Source: Termitomyces sp. T153 (Eukaryota > Basidiomycota > Agaricomycetes > Agaricales > Lyophyllaceae). From it: a DNA stretch of 64,000 nucleotides. The notes beneath the pieces were generated by a model that saw nothing but the letters and a program-made list of their open reading frames with translations, was not told the DNA's origin and searched no databases. A program made the position numbers and the translations under genes. How positions within the stretch are numbered: position 1 is the first letter of the stretch; every line of letters begins with the position of its first letter. Shown here piece by piece: positions 11,520 through 21,135 of the stretch. The stretch lies in assembly GCA_018296165.2 (NCBI GenBank), contig JACKQL020000030.1:372001-436000 (forward strand), written 5' to 3'.

Positions 11520-12500
11520 ATGGAAGTCAAAGATCAAGAAGTGTCTCCTCATAAGTTCTAGGCATAAATAGATCATAATTAGGGTCAACTGCTTTGTTCA
11601 ACAGCATGAGGAATGCATAGGCATCTTGTACAAGGTACAAGGCTGGTTTCTGTGCAGCTATCCTCTCTGAGCACCTGACACTCTGTCTCTGAGGTTTGAG
11701 CAGCATGGCTAGTGGATTTGTAGTTTGGGTATTGGTATTTGGAGGGATTGCCTGATTGTCAGCACCTAATTCAAGGTTGACATTGTCTATTTGATGCAAT
11801 TGGTGTTGGCAAATGCAGGATAGAGTGGGGCACTGCTTGGTTTGATACAAGAGGCAATGGAGTGACAAGGTATGAAGAGATGAGATTTGTGAGGGTTGGG
11901 TACTGGATCAGTAGGTGCAAGGAGATTTTTAGCTTCTTTGATAAGGGTGAGAGATCTGTGCCCTTTACCCTCATTGAAGATAATGTCATGAGATGTGATG
12001 GTTGACCAAGTACTACATTTGGAGAGCTCATACCCATTGTCAGAGTACCCTATAAGAGTGTACTTGACTAGTCTTAGGCCTAGTTTTGAGACAATGACCT
12101 CTTCCAGGACTTTTGCAAATGCTACTGATCCAAAAGGGCAAAGGTGAGCCACATTTTGCCTCTTCCCTCTCCAAGCCTCCTCTGGGACTGTGTCCAATTA
12201 ACAAGCAGTTGGCAGCCATTTCCTTGTATAGATCTAGGTGGCCCAATCCTGCCAACACTATTGAGAGACTGTTAACTCTTGTGGCAGGACTCAAGAGCAG
12301 ACTAGTGGCACTTGAGTCTAGTTGTATGCTCATGCCCATTGCCACTGTTGCCTCTGCCCAAACAGCTTTGCAGCCTAGTATGGGTGGCCTCTCAGTTTCT
12401 TCAGGCTTGGCAAAGCAATCAGCTCCTTCTGGGCAGCCAAAGCCCAAGTAGTACACCAAAACTCCTACTTGCACCCACATCTCACATCCCTTGATGTGTA
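11520..12500 (-). pseudogene. Copia integrase, middle and C-terminal part
   Basis: Reading leftward from 12,197: PEEAWRGKRQNVAHLCPFGS, then LGLRLVKYTLIGYSDNGYEL and TSHDIIFNEGKGH. This is the hallmark of the Ty1/copia integrase C-terminus (P-E-E-x-W...H-L-x-x-F-G...GY-x-x-x-x-GY...D-V-x-F-x-E). Further right, 12,500-12,200 in another frame, a weaker match to the integrase core can be followed. The linker to RT (PRTYEE) is readable at about 11,560. The LINE then interrupts, and the copia frame resumes near 6,060. Most of the N-terminal half of integrase is missing. Confidence 0.75.
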
Positions 12501-12584
12501 GCATGCCCTACTACTAATGCTCCCCTTGCCATCCCCTTTGCTTGGGACTTACCTCCTACAGATGGCTATACCCCACATTTTGAG

Positions 12585-12780
12585 TGCACACTCAAACTCT
12601 CCAACTCCCTTGTTGCACATGTGGTTGGTCACCAGAGGCAGGGCCTGAAGCCCTAGATATCTCCAGCACCCACTTGGCTGCCTTTATGGTTGGCTCAGCT
12701 AGAGGAGACTGCTGGTACATCTTTATCAGGGGCTCTGATCAGCAGATTGGAGAAGCCCTCATGGTTATTGGAAAGTGAAT
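12585..12780 (+). pseudogene. Gag-like segment with a KH-type motif
   Basis: Across two frames I read SNSLVAHVVG followed by G-x-G-L-K, then DISSTHLAAFMVGSARG and FIRGSDQQIGEALMVIGK. This resembles a KH fold (V-V-G-x-x-G-x-x-L-K, a second half with I-R-G-x-x-x-Q-I, then ALxxLGKRI). As I remember it, this motif occurs in gag-like proteins of some basidiomycete LTR elements. It presumably bound RNA. Frameshifts and the lack of an intact start make it a remnant. Confidence 0.45.
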
Positions 12781-12983
12781 AGCTAAGAAGTGAGTCTGCA
12801 TACTGTGGAAGCGACACTTAGGCAACATTGCACTGGCAGTTGCTATGCTGGCACCTTTGGGACACACTGCATCATCCACCCCTACTCCTACCCAGCCCAG
12901 AGCACCCTCTTCTAGTGCTCTGTCAATGGCCTCTGTGCCTGCAACTATGGCTGCTACTCCTTCTACCCAGCAACCTCCATCTC

Positions 12984-13197
12984 TGTAACAAAGCATCTGT
13001 TACATGCTGTACATATGTCCCTAGTATATATTATTTAATTATAATGATAGTGTCATGTGATGCTATCCCTAAAAGTACTATACTCTTACTTATATAAGAT
13101 AGTGCCTTACTTCATACTTTGTAGACAGAACTATTAACTGGTTTTGACTTATGTTGTGTGACCTGTAAGCTGCATGACTCATAATAGAAACATTACA
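12984..13197 (+). repeat. Solo LTR, family B (214 bp), duplication ATCTC
   Basis: The element starts TGTAAC and ends TTACA and is flanked on both sides by ATCTC (12,979-12,983 and 13,198-13,202). It aligns with the LTR at 27,213-27,434, sharing the segment that ends in atactttgtagacagaa. No internal sequence is attached, so it is a recombination product (solo LTR). Its orientation is taken from the 27,213 copy. Confidence 0.8.
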
Positions 13198-13437
13198 ATC
13201 TCTCCCTCTGGACTCACTAATGTCAAGCATTTATTTGCTTGAGGCCACTCCAGCTTCTCCAATGGACAAGACTTCACCTATAGCCCTCTCTACACCAATG
13301 CCTGATGCATCAATCCCAATAATCCAATATGCCTCCAGACACTACTTAGGGGCAGGATGTGCCACTGCTCATTGCAGCTGGCCTTATCAGAGAAGGTAAC
13401 ACTGTTCATCAGATCAACAAACCTTAAGAGGGGGTGA

Positions 13438-13912
13438 TGTAAGGGGACAACCCCTTTGGGTAACTCTGACTCTATCCAGCCTTATTCATAGGTATAGCAT
13501 CATCTCTAGCATATCTGATCAACCAGCCACTGAGCCCCTGCACCCTTCCATCAGTATTAGTCAGCCCTTCATAGTCATTGGACACTATTTTTCCTTTTGA
13601 CATATTGTTAGTCATTATTGTTTAGCATACCTGGGCCACTTACCACACATAGCATTAGTCAAAGCATAGCCATGGATGTAGTATATAAACTGGTCAGCAG
13701 GATAGAATATCCTCTCACTGAACAATAGCAGTGTTCTCCTGGCCTATCTATTGAGCCAACTGTAAGAGCTCCAGTGTCATTACTCATGTTTGGCTTGCTG
13801 TGCTCACCTCTTGCCCAACTCTTAGCTACCTTGTGCCCCTTTGACTCTCACTCATCCCTTGTGACTGCCTGCCTTCTGTTGGGTTTATCCATGGAATGCT
13901 CATCCCCTTACA
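13438..13912 (+). repeat. 3' LTR of family A element
   Basis: It starts TGTAAGGGGAC and ends CATCCCCTTACA, an inverted terminal pair. It matches 24,437-24,926 along its length and is preceded by the polypurine tract at about 13,426-13,437. The copia protease frame resumes right after its end. Confidence 0.8.
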
Positions 13913-14216
13913 CCAACTCTCTGTCCAAGTAAGACAGCTCTCCCATCTAGGTCAAAGAACATCACCTTCCCTTGCCCAAATGTAATTGAAAAACCTGCCT
14001 TGTGAAAATGTCTCATGGAAATAAGGTTTGCTGACAGGTCTGGAGTATGTAGGGCATTGTAAAACACCAATTCAGATATACCTTGCTGATTTATTACCAT
14101 CTTTTTGACTATGCCTCAGCTAATAATCTAGAATATGCTATTTTGGGTTGCAGCCTTCCCTTCTAAAGCATTAGTTAGCTCTGTGTACTTGGCAAACTCT
14201 TTGCAGCTGACAAGAC
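13913..14216 (-). pseudogene. Copia protease, second half
   Basis: Reading leftward: VSCKEFAKYTEL, then SELVFYNALHTPDLSANLIS, then HKAGFSITFGQGKVMFFD. This is the region after the catalytic site of a Ty1/copia protease (normally DVLH-x-P-x-L-x-x-N-L-I-S). It continues the half protease at 20,320 (FADSGVSDYCF) across the nested gypsy element. Joining the two flanks without the gypsy element restores one reading frame, which confirms the insertion point. Confidence 0.8.
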
Positions 14217-14657
14217 TGTCAGGAGACATCCTACTTGGTCCTCCTTCTCCTTCTCCAGTTCTTGTCAGATTTCCCTCACCATAGTTTTTCTTTATTCTCC
14301 TTCCTTTTCCCTATCTATTGGTCCTGGTTTCAGCCCTCAGGCTGCACTAGTTATCTGTCAATAATTCAGACAAGTGTGGCCCTTTTGATACTGCCACCAG
14401 CTTATGTAACTGCTAAGTAATTGCTGACACATCACTTTTGTCTTTTTTCTCTGTGATACTGTACAGTTGTTTCTCACACTTCTGAAGCCTCTGAAGCATC
14501 ACACCTGGCCTGGGGGATTCCCAGACTTGTTCTCTTTGGATTTCCCTTTGCCAGGTGAGTAGTTATCTCAGTAGACACTGTACAGTACTGAATAGACTTT
14601 GGATTTCCCTTTGCCAGCTGTGTGATTGAGCTACAGCCTCCAGAGGTTGCCCCTACA
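14217..14657 (+). repeat. 5' LTR of nested gypsy element
   Basis: This 441-bp LTR begins TGTCAGGAGACATCC and ends CCCCTACA. It aligns over its whole length with 19,878-20,316, with substitutions and small gaps. Confidence 0.88.
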
Positions 14658-14759
14658 GCAGAACAAGTCTCTAGATTTGGTCTGGGAGCCTCCTTTTCTA
14701 TTACCTGAGCTTCTACTTGGTCCCTCAAAAGGTCTCTCCCCCACCAGTGTCTTAGTGCT

Positions 14760-16080
14760 CCCTGTGCTCCTCCTATGACCCAGCCAACCCCTCCAGCACC
14801 TCCTCCTGATGCTTCAAGCCCCTAGAACAATGCCTGGAGTTATTTGATATCCCTGGAGACACAAGTTCAACTTACTCAAGCCTTTCTTACTTCCCACATG
14901 GCTGAACTCACTGAACTCTGTCAAACTACTGAAGCAGTGTCCCTTTCTCTTCAAGCCCTTCTGGAATGTCTCCTCCTTGCTCCTACCACACCTCCTATGC
15001 CCCCAGCAGATGCCAAATAGTTCATATCTGCACCTAGCTCAGGCTTTTTGGCTCCAGCTGCTGCAGAACAGTTTGCATCTGCATCTGGCTTAGGGCTCTC
15101 AGCTCCCCATTCCAAACTCCCTTGTCCTGCACTCCCTGATGTCTATGACAGAGATTGTAAGGCTGGAGAACACTTCCTGTTGTCCTGTATCACCTATATC
15201 CAACTGAGTGGTGAAGCCTTCACCTCAGATGCCTTGAAAATCACCTGGGTTCTCTTCTACATAAAGGCCAGCAAAGCCTCAACCTATGTACTGTGTATCT
15301 TTCAATGCCCAGGAGGAGTTGAGAGTTTCTCAGGCTGGATGGAGTTTGAGAAGGAGTTCTGAGCTGAGTTCTTCCCCCTTAACCCCACCAAAACTGAAGC
15401 TCTTTCCCTTCAAGACCAAACCCGGTATGGTCAAGAGAAGCAGTCACTTGATGAGTACATTGATTCTTTTCATGCCTTAGTCAAACAGGCAGGATATCCA
15501 GACAGTCTGCAACTTTGCCTAACCTTCTGTGATGGACTCCACCCCTCTCTTATGGATTGCATTGACAATATGGTGGAGGGGCACCCAGATGATGAGCAGG
15601 TCAATACCTGGTACAAGATGGCACATGAGCAATGGCAGTTGATGGAACTGCAACATGAGCTGTGGTGGACACAACCCTCAACATTTTCTTTCTCTCATAG
15701 TGGGTTTACCCCCTGAGCTCCCCCTTCCATGCCTGCTCTAGCAGCCCCATGAGCAGGTGCAACTTTTCCCCTTCCATCCCGTGTTGCTCCCTTGTGCTCC
15801 CTGCCCCAAGGAGTCCCAATGGATGTTGATGCCTCCAGACAGCAGTCCTCTACTCCCCTGCTGTGTTGATGCTGTGGAAAGGCTGGTCACTTTGCCCACT
15901 ACTGTCCTCAAGAACTAGAGCTCCACTACCTGTTAGTGTTGAAGCAAGAAGAGCTGCTCATTCAACTGCTTACAGCCCAGGATGCAATGGGAACCCCTTC
16001 TCCAGATGCACATATAGCCATCCAGTCCAATGAAGTGGCCAATGTGTTGGAGGAGATTCCTACAGAGTCTGAGGATTTTT
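14760..16080 (+). pseudogene. Gag remnant of nested gypsy element
   Basis: The region has no long open frame but keeps gag features. Around 15,130-15,700 a capsid-like segment is readable in pieces (for example SLDEYIDSFHALVKQAGY near 15,450). At 15,859-15,912 there is a CCHC zinc knuckle, C-x-C-C-GKAGHFAHYCPQ. One arginine codon of the knuckle appears to have become TGC, as CpG deamination of CGC would produce, and the next position is a stop. Such knuckles bind the element RNA. Confidence 0.6.
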
Positions 16081-16387
16081 AAAAGGGCAACAGATGACCT
16101 AAACACCTCTGTTGCCTAGTGCCAATTGTTTCACCCCCCTGTCTGTAGAATCAAATATATCTGTTGCCATTGTTGATACTATGCCCAAAATAATAAGCTC
16201 CTCAGACATACAAACTCCTCCTCCAGCTAGAGTCTCTACTAGAAACATGCCTCTGAGCCCATGCCTCTGGATTCCTGCATGAGAATGCCATCTTCCTTGT
16301 TGCTACATTGTTGCTTCCACCTCTTCTACCAACTCCCCGAAGCTACAGTTAGGAATTGAGACAACAGACACCCAGCAGATCCAAAGT

Positions 16388-16700
16388 GTGGTTGCCCTCC
16401 TTGACAGTAGGGCAACAGGCCTCTTCCTCAACACTGACTATATGCAACAACACCACCTTACTACTCACCCCTTTCCTGTCCTATCCCCATGTACAATGTT
16501 GATGGCATGCTTACTGAAGCTGGCTCTATTCACTCCATGGTGGACCTGGTTCTCCACTACCAAAACCACTCAGAGCAAGCTGCTTTTGCCATCACTAGTT
16601 TGGAAAAGCAAAACATGATCTTGGGGTTCACCTGGCTATATGAACACAACTCTGAGATTGACTGGACTAAGGGTGAGGTGAAGATGAGTTGTTGCCCCCA
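16388..16700 (+). pseudogene. Retropepsin-type protease of nested gypsy element
   Basis: The plus strand gives ALLDSRATGLFLNTDYMQQH, where the catalytic D-S-G-A is seen as D-S-R-A. Then MYNVDGMLTEAGSIHSMVDL follows, and ILGFTWLYEHNSEIDWTKGE near 16,620. The tail motif ILG-x-x-WL-x-x-HNP-x-IDW is standard for fungal gypsy proteases. The two halves are in different frames. This aspartic protease would have cut the Gag-Pol precursor. Confidence 0.75.
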
Positions 16701-17054
16701 TGCATTACCTGTGCAGAAGAAGCTTATAAGGAGCAGAGAGCCAAGGTTTGTGAGCATGCTGCTGTATGTGCCTGTTGTGCTGGGCATCTCCCTTATGCTG
16801 ATCTCAACCTCTTAAGTCCCCCCCTCTGGCATTCCCTCATAGAGAGGCCCTCTACAAGGATGTCTGAGGTGTTGGGTGTGAATCTCCAGAGGAAGAGAGA
16901 GGTGAAAGAGAATGGACCCATACTCCAGATGCAGAGTCCCCACATGAAATCATAGAGGTGGGTGATTGGATCTATGCTACAACCTTCTGCCCCCCTCCTA
17001 CTGTGGCAGAGATTTGAGCCAGTCAGACTACTTCTCAACATCTGACTGAGGCAT

Positions 17055-17990
17055 TTGTGGCAAACTCATAGCCCAAGGCTTTCCATAGCACTGTTCCCAA
17101 TCACCTCCATGACTTTTGAAGATGCATTCTCCAATGCCTCCTTTGATTCACTTCCAGAGTGCAAGCAGTGGGATCATGCAATTGAGCTGATACCTGATGT
17201 GGAGCTCTCCAGTTGCAAGATCCATCCACTTGTGCCCCATGAGCAAGATGAGCTGGATGCTTTCCTGCAGAAGAATCTTAGCTCAGGATGGATACAACCC
17301 TACAAGTCTCCAATGGCCTCTCCAGTCTTTTTCATTGGGAAGAAGGATGGGTCTCTTTGTCTGCTTCAGGATTATCATGTCTTGAATGCTATGACAATGA
17401 AGAATCCCTATCCTTTGCTACTCATCTCAGAACTTGTCAACAACCTTCACAGTGCATGCTACTTCACAAAGTTAGATGTCTGTTGGGGCTACAACAACAT
17501 ATGCATCAAAGAAGGGGATGAGTGGAAGGCAGCATTCCAAAGCAATCACAGACTCTTTGAACCTCTGGTGATGTTCTTTGGTCTCACCAACAGCCCAGCC
17601 ACCTTCCAGACTATGATGAATGACATTTTCCATGATCTGATCATGGAGGGTGTTGTCTGCATATATCTTGACCATATCCTCATCTACACTAAAACTCTGG
17701 AGGAACATTGCTGGGTCATATGCATTGTCTTGGAACACTTCTGCCAACACCAGCTCTATTTAAAGCCTGAGAAGTGTGAATTTGAGCAGACTAAGGTGGA
17801 GTACCTGGGTTCAATCATTTCACATGGAATAGTAGAGATGGACCCCATTAAAGTGGCAGGTGTAGTGGAATGGCCTGAGCCAAGGAATGAGAAGAAAGTG
17901 CAGGCCTTTTTTGGGTCTGTCAATCTCTATTGGAGGTTCATACAGGATTTCATTTCACCATGCATGCCCCCTCTTCAACCTCACAGTTAA
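17055..17990 (+). pseudogene. Reverse transcriptase of nested gypsy element
   Basis: This is the longest open frame of the stack, 311 codons. It shows KNLSSGWIQPYKSPMASPVF, then FIGKKDGSLCLLQDYHVLNA, FTKLDVCWGYNNICIKEGDE, MFFGLTNSPATFQTMMNDIF and YLDHILIYTKTLEEH. The catalytic YLDD box reads YLDH. The connection domain KPEKCEFEQTKVEYLG and the segment VAGVVEWPEPRNEKKVQAFF follow. The enzyme is recognisable over its full length but has lost one metal-binding aspartate. Confidence 0.85.
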
Positions 17991-18475
17991 GGATACAGCA
18001 TGGCAGTGGGAGCCCCCACAGCAAGCTGCCTTTGATGCCCTCAAGCAAGCTGTGACCTCAAAGCCTGTCCTCCTATTCCCAGACAATGACTCTCCATTCC
18101 ATGTGGAAGTAGATAGCTTGGACTTTGCTATGGGGGCAGTCCTCTCCCAGCAGTCAAAGGAGAATAGCAAATGGCATCCCATAGCCTTCTACTCCAAAAG
18201 TCTTAATGCAGTGGAATGGAACTATGAGATCCATAACAAGGAGATACTGGCAATCATTCAGTCCTTTGAGGAATGACAGCATTTCCTTGACAGTGCATGG
18301 CATAAGTTTGAAGTCTGGACAGACCACAAGAACCTGGAGTACTTCCTTCTGCTAAGGAACTCAATCAATGTCAGGCTCAGTGGTCTCTGTATCTTGCTAA
18401 CTTTGACTTCTCACTGCATCACAAACCTGGACAGAGCATGGGCAAACTGGACACATTGTCCAGGTGGGCTGACCA
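17990..18475 (+). pseudogene. RNase H of nested gypsy element
   Basis: After a frameshift near 17,970 the reading continues with QQAAFDALKQAVTSKPVL, then FHVEVDSLDFAMGAVLSQQ and HPIAFYSKSLNAVEWNYEIH, NKEILAIIQSFEE. These are the conserved steps of a Ty3-type RNase H (D at the first catalytic site, AxGAVLSQ, PIAFxSKxLxxAExNY, DKElLAI). A stop ends the frame at 18,276. Fragments KNLEYF and HKPGQSMGKLDTLSR follow in another frame. Confidence 0.8.
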
Positions 18476-18539
18476 TGGCACAGGAGCAGGAGATAGTGAC
18501 AACATTGTCCTTCTCAAGCCTGAGCTCTTTGCCATCCAG

Positions 18540-19510
18540 ATGCTAGAAGGGATTGTAGTTCAAGAGGATGAGGAAAACATCTTTAGAGACATCTGAAGAG
18601 GGAACTGGGATGGTGCACAGGAGGATGCAGTTGCCCAGGCTGCACAGGCCCTATAAGCTCAACAGGCAAGCAGATTCAAGTCAGTGCATGCAGATGAGTG
18701 GGGTCTTCAGGATGGGCTTTTGACCTTCAAAGGACACATTTATATGCCTAACATTCCAGGACTTTGCCAGTGCATTGTAGAACAACATCATAACTCTTGA
18801 ATAGCCAGACATCCTGGAAGGTGGAAGATGCTAGAGTTGGTATTCCAGAACTATTGGTGGCCACAGATCTCCCAATAAGTAGGCACCAACACTAGCACCT
18901 GTGACCTCTGTCTCTGCACCAAGCCTCACCACCAAACACTCATGGGCCAACTCCACCCACTCCCTATTTCAGCTGCTTGCTGGAGTGTCACATCAGTGGA
19001 TTTCATTGTGGAACTCCCAGATGCTCATGGGCACAATGCTGTGATGGTAGTGGTGGACCTCTATGGCAAATAGGCTCACTTCATACCTACCCACACCACA
19101 TGCTCTGCCTTTGGAGTGGCCAGCCTGTATTGGAAAAATGTCTGGAAACTCCATGGTCTGTCAGATGGGTATGTCCCTGACCAGGGCCTCTAGTTTGTGG
19201 TGGAATTCACTTGGGAACTGTATTGCCTGCTAGGAGTGAAGCTCCATACCACTATGGCCTATCACTCTCAGTCAGATGGGCAGACAGAACATGTTAACTA
19301 GGAACTGGAACAGTATCTCTGCCTGTTTTGTAATGAGAGGCAGGATGACTGGGATGAGCTGCTGCTAGATGTGGAATTCCAATACAACAACCATGTCCAC
19401 TCTTCCATGCAGATGACTCCATTTTTTCTGGACACTGGCAGGCACCTCTGTATGGGATTTGAACCTTGGGCACACCCCTCTGAAAATGACTCCATAAATG
19501 GGTTTGTGGA
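18540..19510 (+). pseudogene. Integrase of nested gypsy element
   Basis: The zinc-binding segment is seen at about 18,780-18,920 (HHN...ARHPGRWKMLELV...NYWWPQI...CDLCLCTK, an H2C2 pattern). The catalytic core starts near 18,970 (SVTSVDFIVELPDAHGHNAV) and continues with TMAYHSQSDGQTEHVN near 19,255, the conserved Y-H-P-Q-T-D-G-Q-T-E motif with changes. Several TAG and TGA codons interrupt it. The C-terminal domain between about 19,510 and 19,590 is deleted, bringing the chromodomain close. Confidence 0.8.
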
Positions 19511-19589
19511 CAGGATGAAGGGTCAAGTTATTTCCAGCTCCAGAGGATCCAGTCCCAGGCCATTGCCCTAAGCCACTCCCACCACCAGT

Positions 19590-19795
19590 CCTGGTCAACA
19601 ATGAGGAGGAGTATGAGGTGGAGGTAATCTTGGATAGCAGGATATTCCAAGAGAAGTTGCAGTTCAAGGTGAAACAGAAGGGATATGGCATTGAGAACAT
19701 CTCTTGGGAACCACAGGCTAATGTTTATGCATCAGGCCTGGTCTGGGACTTCTACCATAGGCATCCCAATGCCCCAAAAGCCATTCAAGGCATCT
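19590..19795 (+). pseudogene. Chromodomain of nested gypsy element
   Basis: The frame reads NNEEEYEVEVILDSRIFQEK, LQFKVKQKGYGIENISWEPQ and VWDFYHRHPNAPK. This is a typical C-terminal chromodomain of fungal chromoviruses (Y-x-V-E-x-I-L-D-S-R, L-Q-Y-L-V-x-W-K-G-Y, T-W-E-P, F-H-x-x-HP). It would bind methylated histone H3. It lies about 80 bp before the 3' LTR. Confidence 0.85.
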
Positions 19796-19877
19796 ATCCT
19801 ATTTCAACAGCTGACCAGGCAATTCATGACTTCTCCTACTCAGTGTGTTAAGATGCCACACACTAGAGGGGGGGTGA

Positions 19878-20316
19878 TGTCAGAGGACATCCCACTTGGT
19901 CCCCCTTCTCCTTCTCCAGTTCTTGTCAGATTTCCTTCACTATAGTTTTGCTTCATTCTCCTTCCTTTTCCCTATCTATTGGTTCCAGTTTCAGCCCTCA
20001 GGCTGCACTGGTTCTCTGTCAATAATTCAGACAAGTATGGCCCCTTTGACACTGCCACCAGCTTATGTGACTGCTGACTAATTGCTGATACATCACTTTT
20101 GTCTTTTTTCTGTCATACTGTACAGTTGTTTCTCACACTTCTGAAGCCTCTGAAGTGTCATACCTGGCCTAGGGGATCCCCAGACTTGTTCTCTTGGGAT
20201 GTCCCTTTGCAGAATGAGTAGTTATTTCAGTAGACACTGTACAGTACTGAATAGACTTTGGATTTCCCTTTTCCAGTTGTGTGATTGAGCCACAGCCTCC
20301 AGAGGTCACCCTTACA
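19878..20316 (+). repeat. 3' LTR of nested gypsy element
   Basis: A 439-bp LTR beginning TGTCAGAGGACATCC and ending CACCCTTACA, directly after the polypurine tract. It aligns with 14,217-14,657. Confidence 0.88.
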
Positions 20317-21135
20317 AAAACAGTAGTCACTCACTCCTGAGTCTGCAAAAGTAGGTATGTGAGTATTGATATGGAGGGCATAGAGATTGGTGGTGCTAGG
20401 CTTTGTATTATCCTTGTTGGTCTCATGCCAAGCTATGAGGTGGCACTGTGCTATGAGTGCATAAGTGGTGTATGGCATGGACCCTGTTGAGTTTGTATTA
20501 GCAAGGTTTGCCATGGGTATATGTGTGGGGTTTGCAGTGTTCTGTACCACCAGTGTGGCTAATGCACTCTCCCAGTTTCTGAAGCTTGGGGGAAACTGTC
20601 CCTCTTTTCCCTCACCCCTCCAATAGCAATATTCTTGGGTGAGTTCTGTGCACTTTCAATTGGGGTTCTCACAGATGAGCTTTGGTTTCTGAGGTCTTGT
20701 AGTGGCTGCCAGGGTAGTAACTGAGTTTCCTGCAAGCTTTTGTGCTTTCAGATGTTCCCAATAGATGGTTAATCTGGCCAGTAGATTGTTCAACATCTTT
20801 GTGGCATATAGGCATGCAACCATGACATTCCAGGATTTGGAAAGTGAGTTCATGACAATAGTCCTGAATGTGCTGTTGCTGATGTTAGCCCCCTTTTTCA
20901 TAGCCACATCCCACTTTTTACAGAGGTCCTTGATGTGTTCTGGGAAGTCTCCTCCTTCTACAAGCATAGTGGAATGGAGCTGGTTCTCTTTTCCCATTGC
21001 AGCAAGTTTGGATATTATACCATACCCATCTGTAAGTGCTTTCCAGGCCTCCACCACAGTCCCATCCATTGTTATGCCTAGACTCACAGGGTTCTTGCAG
21101 TTATAAATGATCAGTGCTAGTGTCCAGGCATTGTG
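20317..21135 (-). pseudogene. Copia gag C-terminal half and start of protease
   Basis: From 21,120 leftward the frame reads ALIIYNCKNPVSLGITMDGT, then VVEAWKALTDGYGIISKLAA and HIKDLCKKWDVAMKKGANIS. This is the capsid part of a Ty1/copia gag (x-A-W-x-x-L-x-x-x-Y...). No clear zinc knuckle is left. Near 20,340 FADSGVSDYCF marks the protease active-site region (usually DSGAS), which continues at 14,216 beyond the nested gypsy element. Confidence 0.75.

Larger units (their letters stand above)
12505..13912 (+). mobile_element. 3' part of an LTR retroelement (family A) inserted in copia
   Basis: The right end is a 475-bp LTR (13,438-13,912) preceded by the polypurine tract aagagggggtga, so the internal region lies to the left and the element is on the plus strand. 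No matching 5' LTR is found on the left, and the left border with copia integrase near 12,505 is approximate. The internal remainder includes a KH-like gag segment at 12,585-12,780 and a separate solo LTR at 12,984. The same LTR family occurs again as a solo copy at 24,437. Confidence 0.65.
14217..20316 (+). mobile_element. Full-length chromodomain Ty3/gypsy element nested in copia
   Basis: The element is 6,100 bp long with two similar LTRs (14,217-14,657 and 19,878-20,316), a polypurine tract agagggggggtga before the 3' LTR, and gag, protease, RT, RNase H, integrase and chromodomain between them. The flanking 5-mers are aagac (14,212-14,216) and aaaac (20,317-20,321), a duplication with one mismatch. 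It interrupts the protease of the older copia element. Numerous stops, an altered catalytic RT motif and a deletion in the integrase tail show that it cannot move. Chromodomain elements of this type are chromoviruses. Confidence 0.88.

Noticed and set aside
12113..12451. Plus-strand frame with GLKSRLVALES considered as gag
   Set aside because: The minus strand over the same bases continues the copia integrase, which explains the region better.
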